A DNA stretch of 64,000 bases from positions 120,397,891-120,461,890 of the forward strand of contig OZ020267.1 in the NCBI GenBank assembly GCA_963971225.1, in the 5' to 3' direction. Numbering within the stretch: the first letter of the stretch is position 1; each line of letters starts with the position of its first letter. Below, in pieces: positions 10,038 to 22,407 of the stretch. The notes beneath the pieces are model-generated. The model was not told the origin of the DNA and made no database searches. It saw only the letters and a list, made by a program, of their open reading frames with translations. The position numbers were made by a program, and so were the translations under genes. This DNA comes from Melieria omissa (lineage: Eukaryota > Arthropoda > Insecta > Diptera > Ulidiidae).

Positions 10038-11199
10038 GTAAGTACTCTAATTACGCAAATTAATAGCGAGTAAGCACACCACTTACCGGCACCTCGTGAG
10101 CCGCTTCTCATTAACATCAAAATTCATGGTGAAACGCAAAAATATTGCTTCCGTTTTGTATTTAAGCCATTTTTTCCCACACCCACCCCTCCCCCACCAC
10201 ACGTGCCAACGCAGTAGAGGCAGTAGAAGTGCATGTTTGTAGTGGTCTCGTATGTGTTGTAAGTTTGGCTGTGCGCATGTTTGTATGTAGTAGTTATTGG
10301 CTGTGTGCCTTTATGAGTTTGCGTGGATTGTGGATTTTAGTTACATATTTTCATTGGCGTTGTATACTTAACTCATCTTCTCTCATTGCCCACTTTTAAT
10401 TAAGTTAACAGCATTTAAATTAATTTAATTACACTTTTGCGTACGTATGTAGTCCTACTCACCACACACACACACACCGCACATGCACACACATATACAT
10501 TTGCACACACACACACATATAAAAGCATTCACATACATATACACATATCATAGGCAACAAAGCAAAAAACAACAGCAACACACGCATCTGTATTGTTTCA
10601 TGAGACGGCAGTCAGTAAACGCATTCTCGTCAAAAGCCATCCGTCACTCGTCACTCGCCACTCGCTTAGGTCTAGAGTCTCTTCCAAAGTGCTCGTACTG
10701 CATCGTAGAAATTAGCTCATAAACGCATCCTAACCCGACTGCCAGTCACAAGCCTGAATAGTTGCGACGCTCTGCTGCTCTGTCTTCCGAATCTGTGCCT
10801 TGAGTTTGTCCCCCTAATTGTGCTTCATCCGAATTAACTCTCAACCGAGATTATTAACACCGAATCAGCCCACAAAATCAAAATTCGTTTGCAAATGAAA
10901 CAATTCAAAATTGCAAAGTCTCTGTTGTCTTGTCCCGAAATCGCTCCTCGCCCGCATCACACTTGCAATCAAACTCATTTTTCGACATCTATTCTTCACT
11001 GTCACTTTCACTGTCACCGCTCACAGCTAGAGAGCGAACGTGTACTAAAACCGCATTCTATGTTCTACCGCAGACGATCAATTCTAATGCGCCACCATTT
11101 TCTCTGCTATATTCCTTATCTCTTTCATACCCGTTCCGAACCAAACCGAATCCAATCGAATCGTACCGAAATCGACCCACTGACCCACTGACACCACAG
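10038..11199 (+). other. Fas3: Fas3 intron with CA-rich repeat
   Basis: This intron separates the microexon from tail C. It holds a compound (CA)n tract at about 10,460-10,520 and a long C/T-rich stretch before the acceptor at 11,199. Open frames here are low-complexity and not supported as genes. Confidence 0.7.
10460..10520. repeat. Compound CA microsatellite
   Basis: Interrupted runs of CA dinucleotides with ATG and ATA interruptions, inside the Fas3 intron. Confidence 0.85.
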
Positions 11200-11704
11200 T
11201 GCCCACGAAAAAGACGCGACGCAGCACGGCCAGAGCGTGGCGCTACTGGAAACACCCAACGGCGTCACGATTATCGGCGCCCACAGAGCCGACCCGACGC
11301 GCCCCGAGAGCCAGGCCCTCAACGGCCACGAGCGGCTGTCGGGCGTGCAGCGACGCACGCACCCCGGCAACGACGCCGACGAAGAAGACGACTCCTTTGA
11401 GTACGCGACCGATCGCGAGAGCAGCGTCTACAACCCCACCACAGTGCCGCTGCGCACCGTGATGGGAACGGCCGCCGGCCGCAACTCGCAGAAGAGCGTC
11501 GGCAGCGAGGACGCGCCCACCGAGAACGCCGACCTACTCGCACGCGCCAACCAACTGGGCATACCCGAGTCGCGTTTCTCGCGCTGGATCCCCAAGGACC
11601 AGCGCGAGATACTCGAGAAGCAGGCGAAGCTGCTGGCGAACCGCATCCAGCCGAAGACGCCCGAGCCGGAACGGGCGCCGCAGCCGACGGAAACGGAGAT
11701 CTAG
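11200..11704 (+). CDS. Fas3: Fasciclin 3, alternative tail C ending in a PDZ-type motif
   Basis: This is a terminal exon after ACACCACAG. T11200 completes the Thr codon begun in the microexon. The frame then gives 167 residues beginning AHEKDATQHGQSVALLETP and ending QPTETEI, with stop TAG at 11,702-11,704. The tail is hydrophilic and charged. It has an acidic DADEEDDSFEYATD patch, a Tyr in SSVYNPTTVP (sharing YNP with tail A), a KSVGSEDAPTEN stretch, and a helix-prone PKDQREILEKQAKLLANR segment near the end. The terminal T-E-I fits a class I PDZ ligand. It is much more GC-rich than the surrounding intron, and codon choice matches the Ig exons. No enzyme domain is seen. Confidence 0.92.
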
Positions 11705-12380
11705 TTAAGTAGCGTCGGGCATGGGGCGCCACCATTGCGCCAATGCTACGACAATTACAATAACAACAACCACACCGCAACGACGGCCAAACGAAAAATG
11801 CAAATAACGAAAGCGATAGTATTACTACCCCATACACGTACACCTCTAGCTTTGTATGATGTACTCGTATGTATGTATGATATATGTATGTATGTGTGTT
11901 TAACTTAAATAACCGAGGGGAGCGGCGCGGCGTCCCGCATTCGAGTGCAGTGCTACGGCTGAGAGGCCGCTGATTAACATTTGGTTTCCCCGTACGCTAA
12001 ACGCAACCGCAAAGTGCCTTCCGCGCGCCCCCACTCACACACGAATATGTACACACGCACACACGCGCATACATTCGCACCCACATCCAGCGCAGTTGTA
12101 TGTTAGGTTTTTTTATTAGTGGCCAAAGCTACGCGACTTTGATTAGAGCGCAAAAGTAACTGCGATTAGAGCGGGACGAACGTGCCCGTCCCCTCTAGTT
12201 TCCTTACACAATGTTCGTAAGTTAAGCATTTCGTATAATTTTTGCATATTCATCATTTGATTACTTGTATGTATTTGTAGTTAGTGCGTATTCTAGCTTA
12301 AGAACGAATTTAATAACAACTTTTCAACAAGTTTAAGTTTTCCTTTTATATTGTCGAACAGTAACGCTAATTAAAATAAA
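11705..12380 (+). terminator. Fas3: Tail C 3' UTR with poly(A) signal at 12,375
   Basis: The stretch after the tail C stop contains typical UTR-like mixed sequence, including TATGTATG-type repeats near 11,870-11,900. AATAAA at 12,375-12,380 is the clearest poly(A) signal and is followed by a T/G-rich run at about 12,410-12,430. Confidence 0.55.
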
Positions 12381-13109
12381 CCATTTACCTATTTTAAATC
12401 TAACAATGGAACATTTTGTATTGCATTCCTTGGAAAAGGAATTGTTCTCATTACAAAAGATCAGTGGGTCAGCAAATGCAGCGTCTAACTCAATTTATGT
12501 GATGCCGAAATAAGTAGTTCTGGGTGATGTAAGTTGTTTTATAGGAGGCCCATCGTGGTTCCACTCTTCACGCCCTTAAAGAGGTGAACTTCAGCACCAG
12601 TCGTTGAACTAACCAACAAAGAAACAATCGAGTAGAGGTGGATTACATAAGTTCGGTTAAAGTGGACACCAGACATCTGCATGGCTCCATTCACTTTCTC
12701 TCCCACAGTGTTGACACTTCTGCTGAGTGCACACTTTCTGAGAGTCATTGCAATATGAATACAGTAATTGCTGTAGGCAAAGCAAAAGCGCTGTGCACAA
12801 AAAGAAAGAGTCACAAAGTAGAGAGAGTCATAACACACCATTCTCTTTAGTGAATATTTATTACTAACTTGTTCGTTAGGTTATCAACATTAGTTAGCAA
12901 CATTTGTATATAGCAACGGTATATTCCGTTTTTGTTTTCATTGTTGGTATTCTTTGACAGTTTATTCACTTGATATAACTTGATACAAAATCATTTTTTA
13001 GTTTCATTTTGAACACACTACTCAATATAAATGATTCGAATCATTCATTTGATTTTGCTGTATTCACAGCAGAAAGTGAATACAGTTTCTGTTTGAGTAC
13101 GTTATAAAA

Positions 13110-13168
13110 TGACTCATTCAATTTATGAATACAGTACAATCTCTCATTCGATAGCAAATTATGACTCA
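13110..13168. promoter_or_regulatory. Two AP-1-type sites
   Basis: TGACTCA occurs at 13,110-13,116 and 13,162-13,168, each inside ATGACTCATTC, 52 bases apart. Nearby are repeated TGAATACAG words (about 12,755, 13,075 and 13,125). TGACTCA is the consensus for Jun/Fos dimers. The block could be a small intronic enhancer of Fas3 or part of an unrecognised repeat. This is a motif match only. Confidence 0.35.
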
Positions 13169-15030
13169 TTCATTCATAATCACAAAAACGAATGTGAGTG
13201 AGTGAGTATGTAATTTAAAAGTGAATGAGGGACAACGCGTTTTGAATGCAATCATGCAGACGTCTGGTGGACACATAAAAACCGCTGACTGCCTAATGGG
13301 TCGCTTTTAGAATTGAAATTGCTCACGTACGACTTTTTTCTATTTGATCGACTTTAAACACATTTTACTGCGAAATCTAAAACCGCATTGATGGATACAC
13401 CAAAAATCCACAGAACCACAAATGTTTTGAAAACTGGATCAAGCACTGCCATTAGTGCATTGCAGTCGATTTAAATTACTTCAATGGTTTCAACATCAAT
13501 TTTGAAGAATGAACTTTTATTTTGAGTTTTGTGAGTGAATTCCAGGAACTCTTTGATCAGTGAAACAACAAAAAAGCTTATGCTAAGTCGGGACGGTAGA
13601 ATGGAATAAAATTCATAGACACTTATTTTACTTTGACAAGTTTGGCATCGCCTGACTAAGAGGGAAATATGTTATAATTCATTGTTGCCTGAGTTAGGAT
13701 TCAGACGGCCCTCACTATGCTGACTTCTATCTATTAATTTAGCAACCAATTTGCCCATCTTTGCTTTGTCAACTAGTCTGTAAGGATTTGTGTTCAAACA
13801 CTGAATAAAATTATTAAATGCGCTTCAGAATATTTGCATATTTCACATTCGCATTCATGTGCAGCCGAGTTGTATGAATTCCAGAGAACCCAATTTGACT
13901 TTAATCGAATTGAAACTTTCCACATGCGGTTCCCATTGCCCTTCTGCCACCTCAGCGCTTCAGACTATATGGAATCGTAGTTTCTGTTAGCATTTCACAG
14001 TCGATGTGGCACTCAGAAGTCAGACATCAGCTGCGATTATGAGGATACCTCATTTACTGCTTGATTCCATGGCATCATTGGCAGATTGGCTCCATCTCCG
14101 ACCCCACAACACACACATAGCGCCCTGAGAAGCCACGCCGACTCGTCCCGGTCGCAGCGTTCAACATATGAAAGCCCGCGACAACGAGCACTTCGCGAAT
14201 TTGGCCTAAACACTTTTGGCCGCACAGCTGTGCGAGCGGTTGACAGTCGTCAGACGCTAATAAGGTACACGCTTTTCTCAGCCGCTGCACATGTACCCGA
14301 CACAAGGCGGGCGTCAGAGCACCGCACGCACACAACCACTCATAGACTGAACATGTTTCATAAATATTTGATTTCGAAATTCTACATGACGGAACGCGAC
14401 AGACAAAGCAACGACAAATTTGCATTTACATAAGCACATACGACACGGCGCGCGAGTGTGTTTGCGTTTCATAACTGTAAACGAGTGGTTACGAAAATGG
14501 CCACGGGAGCTCTACACTCTGCAGCTAGCGCCAAGCGGTGGCCTGAATTGCCATGTGGCAAGTGTCCAAAGCTCTGCTTCTCTTATGAGAGGAGCTGATG
14601 AGTAGGAGCTGATTGTGTTGAAAAATAGAACCGAGACGGTAAATTTACGACTTTTTATTTACATAGAATTTTATTTTTAACAAATTCCTCAACGCATCGA
14701 ATGAAAGCAAACAAAAAGTCTGGGTGGCACATCAACTGTTTGATTGATGAGCAAAGTTTGCCGTCCGCATTTCGGTGATTAAAATGAATTTTCCAGCTCA
14801 GAACGCTCAGAAACATTTTCCCATATTGCTGTTTGCGGAGTGGGAGCTGAACTTTGGTGAAAAATTCACTCCGCCATAAACACACAGTAACACAACAGCT
14901 CTGACAACGACAGCAAAATCACCTTCAGTGGGCCCCGAACCACAAAAGCGACAAAGTATCTTCACACGCATACAGACAGCACCGCAAGCAAATAATTTCC
15001 AGACTAACACGCACAATTTTATTCTCTGCG

Positions 15031-15099
15031 TGTGGCTGTGTATGTGTGTGTGTGTGTTGGCGTATGCCATTCAGTGTGTATGTGTGTGTGTGTGTGTGC
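15031..15099. repeat. GT microsatellite, two runs
   Basis: Two (GT)n runs separated by about 20 bases, within the large Fas3 intron. Open frames over it are artefacts of the repeat. Confidence 0.9.
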
Positions 15100-15300
15100 A
15101 TTAATGGCAGTCCAATATGCCCCCGCAGCACCCGCTGCCAATACCAACACGCCATGCTCCAGTTTCAATATGAGCACAACAACAACAACAAAACAAATAC
15201 AGAGACCACTCGCACATCTAGCAAATGCGGCGGATACGGCGGCAAAGTGTTATTATTTATTCATGGCGGACAGTCAAGAAGTTCTTACGAGCACAGCAGC

Positions 15301-15333
15301 AGCACACACACACACACACACACACATACACAG
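15301..15333. repeat. CA microsatellite
   Basis: An almost pure (CA)n run in the same intron, in opposite orientation to the GT runs 200 bases upstream. A transcript could fold the two together. Confidence 0.9.
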
Positions 15334-18300
15334 GCGCGCGCTTTAGCTCAAACGCACAGATGATGTTTGGCTGGTTGCTGGTGTGTTTGTTTCGTGGTTT
15401 CTTTGTTGGCAGACAAATCGATGCGCCCACAAAAACAACAACACAAGAACAACAACCACTACCGCACCAACAACAACAACGACACCAACTGTCATAGCAA
15501 ATATATGGCGTTTTCTTTTTTCTATCAATGTTTGCTGCTTCGAGGAGATAAATATAAATATCACATATGAGAGACGGCTGACATATAAATATTGCACGCA
15601 ATCTGCACACAACTACGACAGCTGTAACGCCACCCAAGCCGCGCCCGTCGCAATGTGCTGTGCACTAAATAGTGTGAAATCTCTGGGCGAAATCGCACTT
15701 TAAGCTAAAATGGATTTTAAAACACAACGAAAATTTGCATGGCACAGCGGTGCGTATGAGTGATGCCGGCCGTACGAAAGGATTTCGTGATGGCGTTGAA
15801 ATAATGTGTTTCCGTAGTTCCGGAGCGCCGTCGCTTAGCTCGCTCTAATGAGCGCCTTTCTCGCTGTTACGGAAGAATTTCTAATTAATTTCAAGCGCTA
15901 CAATTGCTGAGATCAAGTCCGCCCGCTCGGCTGCGGTTGACGGGGCACAAACAGCAGTCGCAACCTCAACGCACCTGCACGCTTGCAGAGTTCAGGCCGA
16001 CAACCACTTTCGACAATGCGGTGACGCCGCATGTTGCATGCATTCTGTATGTTGTGCTTTAATAAATGTAATTGCATGTTGCGTATACGTAACGTGCGAC
16101 CGCGCTCTGCGCTCTGCGCACACGCAACTGCTCACATGCCGGACGCAGCTCTGCCTTTACGTACAACCGCGTACAAGTCGCGCCACTACTCTGCCCGCCG
16201 CAGGCATCAGTGCCAAAGCGGCTGAGAGGTCCCAGCCCGACTGTGGCACGCGCATTGCCACACTTGTTGCGATTCGAAACCATAAACTACGTTGTGTAAG
16301 TGCAATCGCAAGAACACAACTTGCAAATCCAATTCGCCGTACATACACTGTACACACGAGCCACATACATACCTACTTATATGTTTTTGTATGCGGCAAA
16401 AGTCTGCGTGCATTTTAATTGAAATTCGAACGCCTTGAGTTTGTGGTTTTCGGTTTTGGTAAACTGCACTTTGGCTCTTTTTTACGTTCTGCCAATCATA
16501 ATTGAATGTTGGTTTTCATAAATTTACTGCAAAAAAACAATTTCCGATTTGACGTCGGTCATCACTCGTCACATCGGGTCTAGTCGCTGCAGTTGCCCGG
16601 ACTCTGCCCGCAGGCAATCAGCAATTCGCAATGCACTTCGCACGCTGTCAGCATGCCACTTGAACTGATTGAAATTTAACAACAATAACCTCGAACAGCA
16701 GAAAATGCAAAAATGCCTCTTACAAATTTTAATTGAAAGTTTCACGTTAACGACAGATTTGCTGTCGTTGTTGTTTTGGTTTTTAATTTTTGCTTTATTT
16801 TCGCTCAAGCTGAGCCCAAACAAACTCACCGAAAACGCAGCAACGGATAAAAAGCATTTACATAAATGAAGCGGCCTTTGCGAAATCATTTCAATTTAAA
16901 TTAACTGTCAGCCGCAGCAATTCGAATTTAATCCTTTTGATTGGCTGGCCCGCCCAATAACTGTTCACGCTCCGTGCCAACTGGTCGAATTTTGCGAGCG
17001 TTGAGCCCAATTTCATGCAAACAACAAATAGATACAAAGTTTGAATCCGATTTATTTCTTTTGTCCTTCCCCATTAGCTGACAAATATGAAAATAACGAA
17101 AATATTGAAATTTGAGAATGCTTACAAATAAAATAAAAAGCCAAGAGAAGGAAGTTTTATGATTCCCGTCTTAATAAAGCTTTATGAAAATGTATTATTT
17201 TATTTTTGAAATGTTACCCCTGGACGCGAATTAAAATTTATTTTTATACAATTCGTACGTCAGTTTTTGTCGCATCAGCTCAATAATTCCTTTGTACGAA
17301 TACCGGAGATTCGGATAATGTTCCTCGAACTAAACAAAAACGTATGGTTTTAGGTGCAATTACAAACGAAGAAGAAACATAAGTAAAAATCTTAGTAAAA
17401 TGTATTCCTAACCGCACTTTAAATTGTTACTCTCTAAGTCTTTAGAAAATCTAGTTCTCTCCAGTTGTGCAAGTTGATTGAAACCATGCACCTGCTTCTA
17501 CTCAGCAGCCGTATTCAACACCCAATTTAAAATTCATTTTTGATACATTTCCTTAAATCTTTCAGTAACAATGTCCAATATATTGGACTACAGCCCATAC
17601 AATTCATACAGCCCGGTTTATTTTCATGTCGGAAAGGGTTAAACATAGATTTAAGTAAACCATGTTTCGAGATAAGTAAGCAAAGAGGAAAAGATTTCCC
17701 AAAGGGATTTTTTGACACTGAGTGTCATATATAGTCGATAATGCAACGTTCACACTCTTGGCATGATAAATAATTGGCATAGCTCAGCACAATCGTTATA
17801 TTTCTGCACAATCGTTCTTTTACTGTGCTAAACCTTAAACCCTCAGGCGCTTTTAATCTCCATATCACAAGTTCTTCAAATGGTTTTGATGCATATAAAT
17901 GAACCTTTGAACCAAGCATAAACTGAAAGCCGATATTTCGGGAGTCCCCAAAGAGTGCAATTCGAATTCATATTGAATAAGCAAAACAATAGGTTTCAAA
18001 TCAATATTCATACTTTCTGTGCAACGAATTTTCTTAAGGGAATTTTGATTGCTTTAATACTTTTTTCTCAATAAGTTCTTGAGAAAATGGTTGTTTCAAA
18101 AATGGGTATTTAACTAAGGTCTCGTGCAAACCTTCGTACAGTCTAAGCCGTTGCTGTGTTCTAGCGTAAAATATCACGCTATAAATTGTGTTTAAAGGAG
18201 CCATTTCATTCCTGCAACCGATTTTTTAATTCTTTAAAAGAGAATGACTAGAAGATTATTGAATCTTAACTGGCAAATGCCAGTAATTTTACTGCCCATT

Positions 18301-20640
18301 ATCACGTTCTACACATTTTGTACAGAACAAAACTTTAAATAATAAAACATTTGAAAAATATTAGTTCGCAACACTGAGAATACAGAATTTAGTATTCTTT
18401 ATTTAGAATTTAGAATTTCCGTCTTTGACCAAAGTTTTCAGACTAGTTGACAAAGAAAGAAAGCACTTTCGTTTCAAGAAAGTTAAAAGAGAGATGGGAG
18501 TTGTGGAAAAAAGTAAGGAAATGTTTTGAAAATTGTCATTTATGTACTTTTGAATGTATGCAAGAACATTATTCAAGACCTATCCACGAAAATAATATAA
18601 ACGCCTAAGAGCAAATTTTACAGAAGGTTTTTTCATTTCTTCTCAAATCTTTTTTGAGATTTTCCGTGAAACTGCTATTGTAGTTTGGTAGTTAATGGTC
18701 TTATATAAGTTATAGATTTGTTGTTAAGTAAATTTTATGGTTAAAAAAATATTTGGGCGTTTACGCTATATTTTTCGTCACTACTGCAGGCCCCAAACTG
18801 AAACTTGGCGTAAACGTTTAATGGTTAAAAATAAAAAATGTCAGCTGGACAACACAAATTTATTCAGAAGCAATAATATATTTATCGAAAAAGGCAAAGC
18901 ACAGTCTGCTTGGTTTTAATTTAAAAATTTTCGATAGAAGTAGACCCGAAAACACTTTCCAATCCATAAGGGTTTGTTCTGTAACTCTAGGCCGCTCACT
19001 AGGAGCCCATACAGTGCGGCTTCGAATAAAGGAATCTATAGTACTGTGAATAGAATCAACTGACTTCGTAGTGTGACCAGGTATTGAGTAAGTTTAATGA
19101 CTTCAATGAATGATTTCAATGAGATGATTTCATTAAATAAGCAGCTATCACAAGATAACTTATCTATAAAAAATCATTCGAAAATTTATAATTTTTGAAA
19201 ATGGTAGAAAAACTTTCACTGTCTGTAACTTCCCAAATCTCATTTGATTTGGACAATCTATATATTGTTGGAAAGGCTAAGATTCTGAACAATGGACCAC
19301 TTGTGTTGGTCGGAGGATTCGTTTTAGAGATATGTGCTCATAACTGATATAACAAAAAAAACTGGTTTTCGAAGATTTTTCGAAAACGCGTCATAAAAAA
19401 AATTTGTTGATTTTTAGTTTCGAGTTCAGCGACGCAAAATTAGTCTAAAATTTTTTTTGTTCTTCGGTGCACGTCATTTACCCACTTTTGACGAGAAAGC
19501 TTATTACTTAAAGTTATAGCTAGAAGCAGCTTTAAGTCGCTTACGTTATTTTTTTGCAGTAATGTAGAAGGTTGGGTGTTTCTATTCAAATGCGTATAGC
19601 TCTGTAACTATAATGATTATCGATATAATATTTTGCCAGGTCACGAGTTATTCATTTTAGGACAATTCTTAAGCAAAAAATCAACCTAAAAAATTAGTCA
19701 CTTGCGTCATTTTCGCGGATAGGGCTCGATATCACGCCAATATTTTTATAAATCAACTAAATTGAAGAGCACGGAAAAACTTTTTAATTCAACAGTATAG
19801 AACAGAAAGTTGGAGTAGGAGTAGCAAGAATGGATGTCATTACGATGTTTGGAAGAGTATTAAAAGACGGTTGCTGAAGAACAGTTCACTTGGCAGCCTT
19901 CAACAGCGTCTAAATATGGATCTCGTCATGTGTCAACGTCAGATTAGTTCAACATATTATTTAGTCGTAATTATTATTTTAAGCCCTTTGAAAACATTTA
20001 AGCCATAATCAGTTATTATCGAATTAAGACCCAATAAGCGAATCAAGATCTCCGTCCAATCGTCTGTTGACCCTTGTCGGCACGACAACAATTAACTCTC
20101 GGTTTGTACAAAGCATTAACTCGCAATGTGGTGCAAGGAAGCATTTTCCGAGCTCAAATGTCTGGGGCACCGGGTGAGCATTAAACAATTATACTATGAA
20201 TATTTTTACAATGTGCACCATTGGACTAACACTGCATCGATGCTAACCATTCGTTTTCGGAATTTCTAACCCCTCGCACCTTTTACTCTATTTACTCCTC
20301 TCACGCCACTTACTAATCGCTCTTTGTAAGTCTATGCTTTAATCTTTAACCCGCTAGCCACTTGCGCACTTTTGTACTTTCTTCCCGAACAAAATCAACA
20401 CATTTCCCCTCTTATTATCACTAACAACAACAACAACTACTACACGGAAACCGCTTAATAATAGTTACACAACAGTAACAAGATTTAACATTAAGTACTT
20501 GTTTTGTAACGAAGTTGGCTTCAATTGTACAGCAAACAACAACAACAGTAACAACAACAAAAGACATACGAACTATTCAACACATTTTTTGCCACAACTC
20601 GTCCTTTTTGTTTGTTTGTTTTTGTTTTTGCAAAATTTAG

Positions 20641-20917
20641 CAGCGACACGGAGAGTGCCGACATAAAGGCCACGTCGACAGCGACAACCGCCACAACTAC
20701 CGCCGCCACCGCCACCGCCACGGACCCAACTAGTGACACGCCGAAAAAGTCGAAACGACTGCCATCCTTCAGCGCCCTATTCAGACGAATGAACGAGCGA
20801 GACGCCGCCAAAAAGCGCGACACGGAGAGCGGCGCAGATGCCGAGGGCGCAGCTGGAGCTGCGGCGGCGAACGAACCAGCAGGCGACGGTACCGACGGAA
20901 ATGACAATGAACCCAAG
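20641..20917 (+). CDS. Fas3: Fasciclin 3, tail D exon 1
   Basis: The acceptor is CAAAATTTAG after a T-rich tract. C20641 completes Thr from the microexon and restores NET-SDTESADIKATSTAT across the splice, very similar to the Drosophila protein. The exon continues with a Thr/Ala-rich linker and a basic segment (KKSKRLPSFSALFRRMNERD) that may contact the inner membrane leaflet. An Ala/Gly/Glu-rich stretch follows, then GNDNEPK. The donor is AAG-GTACAG after 20,917, phase 0. The alternative acceptor TTAGCAG three bases later would drop the Ser and is less likely. Reading on past the donor would add only VQQTLRN and a stop, which is a possible but weaker tail end. Confidence 0.92.
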
Positions 20918-22263
20918 GTACAGCAGACTTTAAGAAATTAAAACAACAATAACAAAACTCAACTGCGTAACAGCAGCACGCGACGCAACCACAATGGATC
21001 TATTGAAACCTTAAACAAATATGGGCTCAATTATTCAAGCAAAAATTACTTCTGTCCGCAAGTTCCGTGAAGTGAGTAGGATTAAAGTAAAAATCCCGAA
21101 AAATGGCAGCCGCCGGACCAAGAAAGGGTCTTGTCAATAGTATTTTGTGTATCTAAATTGATATTCAGTAAAAATTAGAGATGGAAAGTCATGGTTTTCG
21201 CTCGTCAGGAATTTAACCAGGATCAAAAATTGTTTTGAACTATGACAGCTATAATAAAAAGATCGTTTTGGAAAGAGATTTGGACCATTTTAGTATATTT
21301 TGCGATTGGATGTATTCGTTTCTTTTTCGGTTGAAAATAAAACGTGTTCGATTGCTGTAAGGAACTTTCATGGGCCATACTTTCAAAACAACGATCTGAA
21401 CCCCAGTCTGATTTAGCAACTTCATCACAGACGTTTGCGAGTATTCAAAGGGATAAATATAGATGAAATTCTTCACTTTTAGATCACAAATATATCGAAA
21501 CACATTCGCCAGATGGAAAGGATTGTCGTATATTGCTGGTTGTGGCGATATTTGAACCCATGTCCTTCTGATTTGTGCTCCAGAATTTCAGTCTCTAAAC
21601 TATTTCTAAACTAACTATAACAATTATTTCGATTGATTCTAATGCATCTTTCACGGATTTTGTTCAAGTTCGCACCTCCTCGAGTGATGAATCAGTTAAT
21701 TCAAGTCGGTTTATTAAAATTCTGGCACTTTGATCTGTGATCATCCACAACTGTAATACAATTGCGCTCCTTCCTTCAAATGCAACTATTGGCGCCACGT
21801 TGTGGTCTGATGTTAAGTTAAAATTTCAATTCGAGAAAAAAGTTTCATATATGATTTCATATTTCCTACACAGACAACACATATCCATGCCGCATTCCAT
21901 ATCTTAGAAGAATGGAATTTTTAATTTTTTCAATCTTAATTTTTCTTTCATGATTTTCGAAAATTTAAACATTTCGTATTCTTCTTCTACTTGATTTTGC
22001 CTACATGTTGCTTCGTTTTGTGTGCTTGAATAAAATTGAAACTGCATGAAAATTATATTTGAAGGCAAATATCTGGCACAGCACATCACCTGTGTGGACT
22101 TTTAAGTAAGGTACTCGTATCGCCCATATCCGACGCTTTCGTTTTCCGCCTTTCGTTCACTGTTCGATTCCATTTCGTTTTTGATTTCTCGTTTGCCATT
22201 GCTCCCGCCCCACCCGAGTCAATGGCGCACAACTGATTTGCTTTCTCTGTCAACTCTTCGCAG
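20918..22263 (+). other. Fas3: Fas3 intron in tail D
   Basis: A mostly AT-rich intron of 1.35 kb joins the two tail D exons. No gene or element with terminal repeats was recognised. It ends in a C/T-rich stretch and TTCGCAG. Confidence 0.75.
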
Positions 22264-22407
22264 GAAGACAAACAACTCGTCTATGCTGAACTTGTACTGA
22301 AGCCCGCTGAGAACAACGAGCCGCCGCCGCCGCCCAAGAGTTCCACGGAATACGCCGAAATCGTGTACGTGCAAAAGACGAACGCCGACCAGCCGGGGAA
22401 GAAGTAA
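22264..22407 (+). CDS. Fas3: Fasciclin 3, tail D terminal exon with tyrosine motifs
   Basis: This terminal coding exon lies after CTCTTCGCAG, phase 0. It encodes 47 residues beginning EDKQLVYAELVLKPAENNE, followed by a five-proline run and then SSTEYAEIVYVQ and a lysine end, with stop TAA at 22,405-22,407. Three tyrosines are visible. L-V-Y-A-E-L fits the ITIM pattern ([ILVS]-x-Y-x-x-[ILV]) and also a YxxL sorting signal. T-E-Y-A-E-I fits the ITSM pattern (T-x-Y-x-x-[VI]). The polyproline between them could bind SH3 or profilin-type domains. These are pattern matches, not demonstrated functions. The neighbouring basic exon and this exon together form a 150-residue tail including the microexon. 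Confidence 0.9.
   Translation, partial: EDKQLVYAELVLKPAENNEPPPPPKSSTEYAEIVYVQKTNADQPGKK

Larger units (their letters stand above)
12381..20640 (+). other. Fas3: Large Fas3 intron between tails C and D
   Basis: This is about 8.3 kb without a supported gene. GC-rich islands lie at 14,080-14,600 and 14,900-16,300. The block 17,050-20,000 is strongly AT-rich and probably contains old repeats that I could not delimit by terminal repeats. Microsatellites at 15,031-15,099 and 15,301-15,333 and a pair of AP-1-type sites near 13,110-13,168 are listed separately. The intron ends in a T-rich run (TTTGTTTGTTTTTG) just before the tail D exon. Confidence 0.65.

Noticed and set aside
11319..11843. 174-codon minus-strand frame over tail C
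   Set aside because: Antisense of the tail C exon; Arg/Ala-rich composition follows from the codon bias of the real gene.
19190..19740. Sequence in the Fas3 intron that resembles decayed transposon DNA
   Set aside because: No terminal repeats, target duplication or coding remnant could be found by eye.
20158..20175. ATG followed by six codons and GTGAGC, a possible alternative first exon before tail D
   Set aside because: The donor is phase 1, but the next Fas3 exon at 20,641 needs phase 2, so it cannot join in frame.
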